Assembly (NCBI GenBank): GCA_004151065.3
Contig: NWUY0300002596.1
Span: 32,054-44,090, forward strand
Source of the DNA: Larix sibirica
Taxonomy: Eukaryota > Streptophyta > Pinopsida > Pinales > Pinaceae
Length of the DNA stretch: 12,037 bases
Direction: 5' to 3'
The position numbers and the translations under genes were made by a program. Under the pieces are notes generated by a model. It was given only the letters and a program-made list of their open reading frames with translations, did no database searches and was not told where the DNA came from. Below are positions 1 to 7,622 of the stretch, in pieces. Position 1 is the first letter of the stretch. The number at the start of each line of letters is the position of its first letter.

Positions 1-9
1 TGTAACTTA

Positions 10-333
10 GCAGCTCCAAAACTGTCTTGCACAAAAATGCCTTACTTGGGCTAGGCCCAACACTCCAACTTTCCTAGCATCTTGTTCCACGTTGTAATGA
101 AATCCTTGGCTATCAATCTCATTCACACACTTGTGGATGAATTATTGGAAGAATCTTTGGTTTGAACCTCTTTTTTTCATCTGCTCAAATAATTGGTTTC
201 CACCGATTTTTTTCTCCATATCATTGAATATCAAGGCATAATGCTTGCAATGAGAACACAGAATGGGTTTCAAATTTGAGAAACAAACAAAAAGAACCAT
301 ACCTGAGTTGAGAACTATGTTAACTACAAGTTT
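10..333 (-). pseudogene. Unidentified decayed coding remnant, part 1
   Basis: On the minus strand one frame stays open for 107 codons except for a single TAA at 142-144. The translation has coding-like stretches such as CSHCKHYALIFNDMEKK and GNQLFEQMKKRG before the stop, and RHFCARQFWSC at its end. The piece IFNDM..K..LFEQMKKRG faintly recalls plant pentatricopeptide repeats, but the spacing is wrong and I do not claim it. It lies downstream of the minus-strand primer site at 590-601, where gag of an LTR element, or a captured host fragment, would be expected. It may also continue beyond base 1. No start codon can be assigned. The frame could be open by chance; an open run this long in AT-rich DNA is suggestive only. 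Confidence 0.25.
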
Positions 334-346
334 TCACAGATTTTCA

Positions 347-526
347 ATCCATTACGTGCCCCTCTTGGTCTAAAGTGTTGTACATTATATCTATCCACAT
401 AGTAGAATCACCTTCCTTGCCATATAATTTGAGTCCTGTATGGCCCAAAGAAGTGATTTATCGTTCTCCATCCTTGAATCCTAGTCGAAAACATAGAAGT
501 CTTGATGAATTTACCCACCTCCTTAC
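347..526 (-). pseudogene. Unidentified decayed coding remnant, part 2
   Basis: This minus-strand frame is open for 22 codons (526 to 461), has a TAA at 458-460, then 37 open codons to a TGA at 344-346. The second stretch reads like protein: LYGKEGDSTMWID followed by IMYNTLDQEGHVMD. It lies just upstream, in minus-strand order, of the remnant at 10-333 but in a different frame, so a frameshift or an intron would be needed to join them. I do not recognise the family. It may be the 5' coding part of the minus-strand retrotransposon or host sequence carried by it. Confidence 0.25.
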
Positions 527-589
527 TTAATGTTTGCTTTAATGCATTGGAGGGATGTTCCTCATAGTTCCAGCACTACCCTGCACCAA

Positions 590-601
590 ACTTTGGTACT
601 A
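590..601 (-). other. Degenerate primer binding site (tRNA-Met type)
   Basis: Read on the minus strand this is TAGTACCAAAGT, which differs from the plant initiator tRNA-Met primer site TGGTATCAGAGC at four positions, all transitions. It begins two bases inside the presumed LTR end at 604, the normal spacing for a primer site. The four differences make it weak alone; its position next to a TGTGACA terminus is the main support. Confidence 0.45.
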
Positions 602-603
602 AA

Positions 604-949
604 TGTCACATCCCCTCCCACAGAACTGACCGACGGAGGGAACATGATCAATACGCTGGATGCTAAACTTCCCCTCTAAGGTCGTATTATCAAATTCATG
701 ATCATTTAAAAGTGTGTGCAATGCATATTAAAAATACACAACGAAATTAAAATCAATTACACACATACATCATGCATGTATCAGCATGTTCATCACAGCC
801 ATAACAATAAACTCATGCATAGAAATGTATTCATATTATGTTATTCACAGGCATTCAATTGCAACAGTTCAAATTGGATCATTCATTCAATTTATCATAA
901 CCAAACAATCAATCATAATACATAAAATTTGGCATAATTAAAAACAACA
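604..949 (-). mobile_element. LTR fragment of a minus-strand LTR retrotransposon
   Basis: The plus strand starts TGTCACATCCCC here, so the minus-strand element has an LTR ending GGGGATGTGACA, a typical TG...CA terminus of plant LTR elements, directly followed by a primer-site-like sequence. The rest is AT-rich and non-coding. The other end of the LTR is not seen because the block stops at the N at 950, where sequence of an unrelated plus-strand element begins. The short plus-strand frame at 716-925 has no recognisable content and is ignored. Family assignment is not possible from this piece. Confidence 0.45.
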
Positions 950-950
950 N
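950..950. other. Unknown base (N), possible contig join
   Basis: A single N separates minus-strand LTR sequence from plus-strand element sequence. No repeated sequence is visible on its two sides, unlike the N at 5607. It may be only an ambiguous base, or a placeholder joining two contigs, so the adjacency of the two elements is not secure. Confidence 0.6.
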
Positions 951-1043
951 CATTTACATGAATAATTTAATATGTTTATCAGAAACTGAATAGTAAAGCA
1001 AGATGATAAATTTAAGTTATGAGAATATTTAAGTTAAATTACT

Positions 1044-1352
1044 GGTATGATGTTGAGTCAGGAGGACTCCAGAGCATCATGTTTATTTACATTTTATGGT
1101 ATGGTGTTGAGTCGGGATGACTCTGGAGAACCATGGTTATTTATCTTCTATGGTATGATGTTGAGTCGGGAGGACTCTAGAGCATCATGGTTATTTATAT
1201 TTTATGGTATGATGTTGAGTCGAGAGGAATATAGAGCATCATGGTTATTTATCTTTCACGGTTTGGTGTTGAGTCGGGAGGACTCTGGAGCATCATGAAT
1301 ACTTACCTTTTATGGTTTGATGTTGAGTCGGGGGGGACTCTAGAGCATCATG
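1044..1352 (+). repeat. 54-bp tandem repeat array of hairpin units
   Basis: Five full units start at 1044, 1098, 1152, 1206 and 1260, and a partial sixth covers 1314-1352. Each unit begins GGT(A/T)TGRTGTTGAGTC and carries a hairpin: outer arm ATGATG with CATCAT, inner arm GAGTC with GACTC, loop of about five purines. An AT-rich spacer TTATTTATNTTTTAT closes the unit. Since 54 is a multiple of three, a plus-strand frame stays open across the array (1047-1298) and gives an 18-residue periodic peptide; that is a by-product of the repeat, not a gene. The array lies in the internal region of the plus-strand retrotransposon. A diverged array of the same unit is at 7391-7622. Confidence 0.95.
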
Positions 1353-1793
1353 AAATTTTGAAAAAATGTGGGGAGGCCCAAGTTGTATGCACCTCCTAAA
1401 GAGCACCGGTAGGAGATGCACCTAAAACTATATAATAAAGTGAAAGGGTATCGTCCTCGTGTTGAATGGGCATGTTGCAGCCACGAGTCGTGTGGAGGCC
1501 TGGGGAACCTCAAAGCACACCTAAACGGTCTTGGACTGCATCGTAGTATAATACCACAGTCCCTGTAATGGTATTCTTTGATGACTACTAGGAATAGGCC
1601 TGAGATTAATACCATGGGCGTGTCTTATACTCACGGATTGAACTACCTATATGTACATTAGTGCTATTACAAATATGTGTTTTCAAATTTTACTTGTGCT
1701 CATGTTAGGCTATATTATGCTCATGTGATGTTCATGATTATAATAATTGATATAAATGTTTTACATTGGAAAGCAATTTGAAAAATGATTGAA

Positions 1794-1831
1794 GGTACTT
1801 GAGAATAAGTACCACCATACAAGAAGTATGG
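1794..1831 (+). promoter_or_regulatory. Twin perfect hairpins (copy A)
   Basis: Two hairpins sit side by side with one base between them. The first has arms GGTACTT (1794-1800) and AAGTACC (1807-1813) around the loop GAGAAT. The second has arms CCATAC (1815-1820) and GTATGG (1826-1831) around AAGAA. Both stems are perfect and are kept base for base in the second copy at 8186-8223, with only one loop base changed. In a retrotransposon transcript such a structure could act in packaging, dimerisation or stability; that role is an inference. Confidence 0.6.
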
Positions 1832-2205
1832 ATGTAAAGGTTGATTATGGAAAATTTATGTGTCATGAGATGACAATACATCATTAAATTTTTTTTTAGA
1901 TTATGAATGTTATATATGTCATATTGATAGATGTTACAGGTACATCTTCAAGGGTAAATAATTATCATAAAAAACAACAAAAGTATGTGGAGAAGAAAAT
2001 TATTGTGTCTGGTTCTCTTGACTTGAGAAATCATATTTATGCATGTGATTTTAGAAATTCCTCGTAATGTTTGTCTGAAGAACGGGTATCAAAAAGGAGA
2101 TTCCAAATCAAGCTAAGATAACTAAAGGATGACAATTGCAAAGTAACTCGAAAGTTGAAAAGATTTTTTTGAAGAGCATGAACACCGAGGACGATGTTAA
2201 TCCTT

Positions 2206-2218
2206 AAGGGGGGAAGGA
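2206..2218 (+). other. Polypurine tract (copy A)
   Basis: The run AAGGGGGGAAGGA lies immediately before the LTR start TGTAATATC. A purine run at this place primes plus-strand DNA synthesis in LTR retrotransposons. The identical 13 bases precede the second LTR at 8598-8610. Confidence 0.9.
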
Positions 2219-3270
2219 TGTAATATCGCTCCTTTTTCCCTATTCTTTTGTAATAAAAAATGTAACTATGTACCTGTTTTGGTGAGGAGCTCAAGGCCAA
2301 GGCCCCACCAGTAAACCTTGTAAGAATTGTTATTTATTTCCTAAGTTGTAATTTTTAATTATAGGCCTAGCACACTGAAGGTTTGACACAACTAAAATGA
2401 TGTGGGCAACATGAATCAACTAGGGGAGAGGTTGACGGCTAGGAATCCATGGGATTCCAGTTACTGATAATGGTGTCATTTTGGTGCCTTGAGCACTATA
2501 ACAAGAGTGAACTAATAATGTTCAATGGTGGAATTAAAATCTTGTAAGTGTCAACTTAAGTATGGTATTAGATAAACAAAATGATGAAAGAATTTCTATA
2601 TGCTTACTAGAGAATAACAAGTTACTATTTTTAGCATGACGCTATCTATTTATCATCATAAACAAAGCCAAGACATGTCTAACGCATATTTTAACTAGCT
2701 TGACAAATACCCGTAGATACTAAGGAGAAAACTAAATCCTATTATAAAGTGAGGGATCATATCTAAAATATATAGTTGATTACATAAAATTGCCCTATTT
2801 TATCTATAAAAATGTAGGGGACAAATGATTATTGTCCTAGAAGCTACAATATGTTAAAGGATAATAATCCCTAAAAAGATAAACATAATTGATATATGTA
2901 ATATATTTATACATTATATACATATAAGTAATTAATTTTTTGTTTTTAACATTTATACATAAGGAAAACCCCAAGTAAACTATTACATTTTTTATACACT
3001 TGACCGAAAGATAACGAGGATCCCTTCATGACATAATCTAGCATTGATAACAACTACTTAGAAGAGGTTACGTTAAATGCTCTGCAAGAAAAGCGGGTTC
3101 CCTTGTTTTACTAAATGTTGTCTAATTCTTCCTAAATGAGAGAGCCACGACCCTCCCTTTTAAGAGAGTTAACTCCATGTGGTTGATTGAAGGCCAATTG
3201 GAGATAGTGAAATGGGGGAATATTCGCTAAGAAAATCATATTTCCCAAAGCAAGCAAGAAAAACACTCGA

Positions 3271-3288
3271 GTATATATATATTATATG
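3271..3288 (+). promoter_or_regulatory. TATA-like stretch in LTR 1
   Basis: The run GTATATATATATTATATG lies about 1.05 kb into the LTR and is followed by a short hairpin (GGAGAG 3297-3302 with CTCTCC 3310-3315). The matching place in LTR 2 (9724-9740) keeps a TATATATATTTTATATG-like run. An LTR needs an internal promoter and this is a reasonable candidate, but AT-rich runs are common here. Confidence 0.3.
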
Positions 3289-3386
3289 GTTTCAACGGAG
3301 AGGGGGAAACTCTCCCATTGTGGAATCTGCTACATAGATTATATTTGATATGTTGTTACATTGGGTTGTTTTTTTTATGAAATGGT

Positions 3387-3556
3387 GATCTCTGCATCAT
3401 TGATCCTTGCATTATTTGATCACTAAATTAGGTATCGTTGCATTATGGTGTTAAAAATATGGATTATCGTAGTTCATTGACAGAGAATGTCATTCCCTCT
3501 ATTAGATGATAATTGCATTAGGTGATTGCTGCATCATAGTGTAGATCTTTGCATCT
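3387..3556 (+). repeat. Degenerate GATC/TGCAT short repeats in LTR 1
   Basis: A motif close to GATCTCTGCATCATT recurs with small changes: GATC occurs at 3387, 3402 and 3418, and TTGCATTA or TGCATCA words continue to 3556, in steps of about 15-18 bases at first and then more widely spaced. The same run is found in LTR 2 at 9840-9994, so it belongs to the element. Such short promoter-proximal repeats often bind regulatory proteins, but no factor can be named. Confidence 0.5.
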
Positions 3557-3758
3557 CTTGTTTCTACACTAAAATATTGTTTTGATAGGAAAGTGATTCA
3601 TGCATTTACATATTACTTGAGAGAGCCCTGGTATTTTGAGTATTTTATAGATTTATGGAAAGCCTTCTTTTTTTCACTACACAATTTGTTGTTGTATAGA
3701 ATTGGGAAAGGGACGTGGCTTGATTTTGTTATAAAGTTTGGGTGGTTTAGTTGTGTAG

Positions 3759-3978
3759 TGGGAAAGGATGGTTGATCAATGAGCTCGATCCCCATTCCTT
3801 TGTAGCAATATTTAGTCTTTGATAAGATTGGGGAAGGGACGGATATGTTAAAGAGCTTGATCCCACTTTTTAATGAGTTGCATTTGTATTCAGTTCTGTA
3901 CATTGTATACTGTTTAAATTTTGCCTCTAATCTCTATACGTGGGAAAAGGAGGACTTTGTAAAAGAGCTCGATCCCAC
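3759..3978 (+). repeat. GTGGGA...TCCCAC hairpin repeats in LTR 1
   Basis: Three units share the plan GGGRAARGGA, then GAGCTCGATCCC: 3759-3794, 3829-3866 and 3940-3978. A partial fourth beginning lies at about 3703. The ends of each unit are complementary (best in the last: GTGGGA 3940-3945 with TCCCAC 3973-3978), so each can fold. In LTR 2 the matching units are 10202-10237 and 10385-10423, while the middle one has lost its TCCCAC end (about 10273-10312). Confidence 0.6.
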
Positions 3979-5580
3979 TTTATAGTGTTTACTGTTGCAT
4001 TTGATTTACCCTTTTGCATGAATATCCAAGGCAGGAAACCTCTCTCCTTTATTTCTTGGAAGGGCATGGGCCCTATCTTTTGAGTACTGATAATTAGTTT
4101 TGGGGAAGTTGTGAGTCATTGACTTGGTTGATGCAGAGTTTCTAGAGGCGATAGCCCTTTTTTCCTTGTTGCGTTGAGCTTCCTAAGAGCCAAAAGTTTT
4201 CTTTTTATCTTGTGGATTTCTTGGTATAGTTTTGCTTGAACAGAGTCGATATCTGAAATAGATCATGTGATCTTTGAAAGAGATTACTTGGTAATGTGAG
4301 CTCTAGAATCAATAAGGCATTAATTTCCTTCTTAATAATTATGTTGTTGCTAGTAATGTTCGGTAGTTCAAATATTCAGACTATGGTCAAATAGAGAATT
4401 AGTGCAATCCTTGCCTCTATTCTCTATCATAATTGAGTTAAATGGAAGAGTAGGAATGAATGAATGTTGGGTATGGAAGGTTTAGTCCCAATGCCATGGA
4501 CGTAATGAATATTATGTTATAATTATATAGGTGAATCACCCCTAGTTAATGAATGAGTGAATAATTAATCTTCATAGTTGATCATAAGAGAGTAGAATGA
4601 CTTTCCGTAAAAGTGATTATGTACCTTAGTGGGTTTGTTTCCCATCTCGGGGGTGGCCTCTCAGTGGCAGAAATATACACCGGACAGAGAGCCAAATGGT
4701 TGGGAGGAAAGTTGCAGTCAAACCTTTAGGCGCATAAGTCTACCAAATAAGTGCCTTTTTTGTTATCATTCTATTGTTAATAACAAGGTTTATAAGGATG
4801 CATTATTATGGTGTTGACTAAAATGATTGGATATGTAAATGTATGTTTTCAAGGATATTTTATTAATGAATAGTTGTCATTATGTTTTATTTGAATCTTA
4901 ATGTTATAGTAATGGGATTTCTCTGAAGATGTGCAAAGTTGCTTATTAATGTAAAGTTACAACATCATTCAACTTTTGCATTGTTATGATGAGTCAAGAA
5001 AATGGTTAGTGGTATACTAAATTATAAATAGTGTCCCATTGTCCGAATGGATTATTACAATGGATTTTTATGACAACAAATATTCAATAGAATGATAGTT
5101 AGTCGAAATGGAAAAGAAGTTTGAATATCATGTAGAGATGAACGTTACCACGTTTTATACCTTAGTGTACTTAGAAGTCTGTCCTTTAATATAGTACCTA
5201 AGGAGTAGGAGTCACCTAGTAAAATTGTATGATCTGATGGATAAGAGATATTGATACATTCACAGAGTTATTGGTATGTTGTAAACCTTCTAGAAGAACT
5301 TTAAGGAATGTGTGCTAAGTGGCTAAAGTTAGCTATCCTAAAGAAAATGAACATCTCCTATAGAAGTAAATTGTTTGGAGATGGGATATGGCTAAGGGGT
5401 TTAGACAAGATATTAGACAATAAATTTTAGCTGGCAGTTGAATTTCTTCTCATATTTATTGTATGTAGGGAAAATTTGATTAGGAATGTGCTATCAATAA
5501 ATATTATGATTCAATAATCATAATGGATAATGTATTGGTTGTTTGTACCAGGATTAAGAGAAAGTTTAGACTCCATTTCC

Positions 5581-5636
5581 TCATATAGTATAAAAGGAGT
5601 TTGGGTNTCATCATATAGTATAAAAGGAGTTTGGGT
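5581..5636 (+). repeat. 26-bp duplication flanking an N (likely assembly join)
   Basis: Bases 5581-5606 are repeated exactly at 5611-5636, with the N at 5607 and three bases between. The second copy runs on into the LTR end and primer site. The other LTR in this window stops at exactly the same base as the sequence before the N. A real local duplication is possible, but an unmerged overlap of two contigs explains all three facts. Confidence 0.8.
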
Positions 5637-5646
5637 GTGTTACAAC

Positions 5647-5658
5647 TGGTATCAGAGC
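5647..5658 (+). other. Primer binding site for initiator tRNA-Met
   Basis: The sequence TGGTATCAGAGC is the standard plant primer site, complementary to the last 12 bases of initiator tRNA-Met. It lies two bases after the LTR end GTTACA at 5644, as expected for the start of reverse transcription in Ty3/gypsy and Ty1/copia elements. It fixes the orientation of the element as plus. Confidence 0.95.
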
Positions 5659-6385
5659 GATGTTACAACATTGCTGCCTATTTGGACTCACCTACATACA
5701 TGTAAGTTGCATACTCTATAAACACATGTTTATTTGAATACAAGTTGTTAGTAACAAATGTTTTCTGTAGTTGTATAAATGCTAGAGAAAGTATAGGCAT
5801 GCCCGTTTACTAACATATTTTCTTGACTATAAAGGGTATAGCTTAGGGACTATGAGTAATAGTTAAATGATGTAAATTATTTAACTAAACTAGACAAGTT
5901 TGGATTAAATGCATAGTGGTATGATTATGAGGTATGTATGATTATTCGACACCAAAGTAAATGTAGTAATGGCTAAGAAACTCCTAGGCCTTGAAAATTG
6001 GTTTGGTTATAAGTAAACTTTATGGCAAGAATTATTAAAGGTACAATTCCTCACGCAATTACTATAGGAAGAACTGTCGAAAGTTAAGCATCAACAAAAA
6101 AAAGGGAAACATTGAAAAATATAGTACATATCTAAATCATCATAAATGTGTCCGTGAAACACGTTGAAAAGATCGTAAGTTATCTGTGAGATAGATGTGT
6201 TACTAGGATATTTAAGGAAACAACTAACGTGTTACAATGATCCTAAAGTAGGTATGCATTGAAGCATGCTTGAGCCCTTGCATGGGCTTGAAGAAACAAT
6301 GTGAAACAAAAAATTTACATGTACGACTCTAAATTTCATTATCTCAAATATGTTGAGAAGAGTAACTACATGTTAGAGTTGATCA

Positions 6386-6407
6386 AAAATACCCTTTTTG
6401 GTATTTT
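6386..6407 (+). other. Perfect 8-bp hairpin
   Basis: Arms AAAATACC (6386-6393) and GGTATTTT (6400-6407) surround the loop CTTTTT. It lies in the otherwise featureless 5' half of the internal region. There is no second copy in the window to test conservation, so it may be chance. Confidence 0.3.
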
Positions 6408-6790
6408 AATGCAATATGGGGAAAATGCCCAATATAAGGGCATGATGTAGTACTAAAAGTTTTCCAAACTTGATAACTAGACATGACATGAATCATTCTT
6501 AAGTAATATACATAAAAGGTTAATATTAACGAAAAGTGTATGTTTAGTGATGATAATTAATACATTGAACCATCCTACTTATAGCAATATTATCTATATT
6601 AATGCACATGATTCATGTACAAAACACATATATTATTTTTATTAAGGATTGTGCATTATGCATAATGGCAACATTTAGGTGTACAAAATTGAAAAAAAAT
6701 CAATGTCACACCTTACTCCTTGCTTCATATTTTTGACAAAGGATTACATATGACAACAATTCTTTGCAAAGAGATGAAAGTGTACTGTGC

Positions 6791-6820
6791 AAGAAAAAAA
6801 AAGAAAAAAAAGAAAAAAAA
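6791..6820 (+). repeat. A-rich tract
   Basis: Runs of eight to nine A are interrupted by single G bases at 6793, 6803 and 6812, followed by CCCC. Just after it, an 11-base word (6834-6844) is repeated directly at 6845-6855. This is low-complexity sequence with no assigned function; it could be taken for a polypurine tract but is not next to an LTR. Confidence 0.8.
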
Positions 6821-7390
6821 CCCCAAATAAAAGAGAAGTTAATGAGAAGTTAATGAAAGATAACTATTGATATGATAGGATTCGAATTAAATTCTTTATC
6901 ATATGATGATCAACTACATTAACGGAAACAAAGCATGAATGAGTTATTCCAAGTAAAGCTAGGAAACAATTAACGGATTTGAATCCCTGACGAAACACTT
7001 GAAAGAGGTGAACATTGCCTTGCTGAGAATGTTAAGTAGATGACATAATCGATTTGGAAAAGGTAGAAAGCGTAAAGCGACATAAATTAAAGTATTCATG
7101 AATTATTTACACGTGCTTATTGAGTAGGATACTAGGAGTGTTAGGATATGAATTGCCCTATCATGCTTAAAAGATTAATAATGTTGAACATATGTTCCAG
7201 TGCAAGGTTAATTGTATCAAAATGTATGAACCAGGAATGATACATGTAGCAGTATAGTACCTAGACAGGTGAGCACATGGTTGGTTGTAAAACAACAAGT
7301 TAGCCGAGTTGGTAAACAATCAGACATTATTTATTATTATTTTACGTCATTATGACTAACATTGCCATGGAGCAATTGCAGGAATGAGTA

Positions 7391-7622
7391 GATGCAAAGT
7401 CTTGGAGGACTTAGTACATTGATCGATGTTGAGTTAGAGGACTTTGGAACATCAAGGTGAATTAGATCCATTATGATTAATTGATGTTGGGATGAGAACC
7501 TTGGAGCATCAAATATAAGTAAAACTTAGATATGTGTGCCTTGATGTTGAGTTGAGAAAACTTCGGAGCATCAAGGATGATTGAAAGATAGCCGATGTTG
7601 AGTTAGAGAACTTTGGAGCATC
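7391..7622 (+). repeat. Diverged hairpin repeat array (copy B)
   Basis: Four clear units have cores at 7425-7452, 7481-7512, 7539-7576 and 7594-7622, with steps of 58, 60 and 51 bases, close to the 54-base period of the array at 1044. An older unit is likely at 7391-7420 (AAGTC and GACTT still pair). Each has outer arms (T)GATG and CATC(A) and inner arms near GAGTT and AACTT. The best hairpin has an 8-bp outer stem, CCTTGATG at 7539-7546 with CATCAAGG at 7569-7576. The inner arm C-G pair of the first array is T-A here, and the outer A-T pair is T-A in two units, so pairing is kept while sequence changes. Confidence 0.85.

Larger units (their letters stand above)
951..2205 (+). mobile_element. 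3' internal region of plus-strand LARD-type element (copy A)
   Basis: This is the right-hand end of an internal region whose left part is missing beyond the N at 950. From about 1367 it aligns with 7755-8597 and ends in the same polypurine tract. No integrase, reverse transcriptase, RNase H or chromodomain motif can be read in any frame. Base 951-1043 holds nothing I recognise; 1044-1352 is the hairpin array; 1386-1600 has diverged by about 20% from the other copy in a sampled stretch, whereas 1621-1860 differs at about 6 of 240 bases. Minus-strand frames here (1340-1615) and at the matching place in the other copy (7719-7970) are both open but poorly conserved as protein. Confidence 0.75.
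2219..5644 (+). mobile_element. Complete LTR of LARD-type retrotransposon (LTR 1)
   Basis: The left end TGTAATATC (consensus with the other copy TGTAACATCC) follows the polypurine tract, and the right end GTGTTACA lies two bases before the primer binding site, giving a TGTAAC/GTTACA inverted terminus. Length is 3426 bases, or about 3396 once the 30-base reduplication around the N at 5607 is removed. It is non-coding: the 62-codon plus-strand frame at 4629 begins with GTG, and the minus-strand frame 3613-3903 is not conserved as protein. Inside are a TATA-like stretch (3271-3288), GATC/TGCAT repeats (3387-3556) and GTGGGA...TCCCAC repeats (3759-3978). It has a polypurine tract on its left and a primer site on its right, so it acts as the 3' LTR of one copy and the 5' LTR of the next. 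It aligns throughout with 8611-12037. Confidence 0.88.

Noticed and set aside
716-925. 69-codon plus-strand frame
   Set aside because: It lies inside AT-rich LTR sequence of a minus-strand element, has biased His/Asn/Ile content and no recognisable motif.
1047-1298. 83-codon plus-strand frame with an 18-residue period
   Set aside because: It is open only because the 54-bp repeat is a multiple of three and lacks stops in one frame. The other array is not open.
1044-1352. CRISPR-like array
   Set aside because: The units are contiguous 54-bp tandem copies with spacers that are also repeated, in a plant retrotransposon setting, and no cas genes are present.
3613-3903. 96-codon minus-strand frame in LTR 1 matching the one at 10090-10347
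   Set aside because: Both start with ATG and share the first residues, but only about two thirds of aligned residues agree while the DNA agrees better, and the ends differ. That is the pattern of neutral drift.
4629-4817. 62-codon plus-strand frame in LTR 1 with a counterpart at 11060-11248 in LTR 2
   Set aside because: Both begin with GTG, not ATG. 13 of 62 residues differ, more than the DNA difference would give under protein constraint. It is best read as shared LTR sequence.
5530-5721. 63-codon plus-strand frame over the LTR end
   Set aside because: It runs across the N and the duplicated 26 bases and into the primer site, so it is an artefact of the join.
6386-6407. Bacterial-type intrinsic terminator
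   Set aside because: The stem is AT-rich and the T-run is in the loop rather than after it. The surroundings are eukaryotic repeat DNA.
6791-6820. Poly(A) tail of a LINE or SINE
   Set aside because: There is no SINE-like A/B box promoter, no reverse transcriptase upstream and no visible target duplication on the two sides of the tract.
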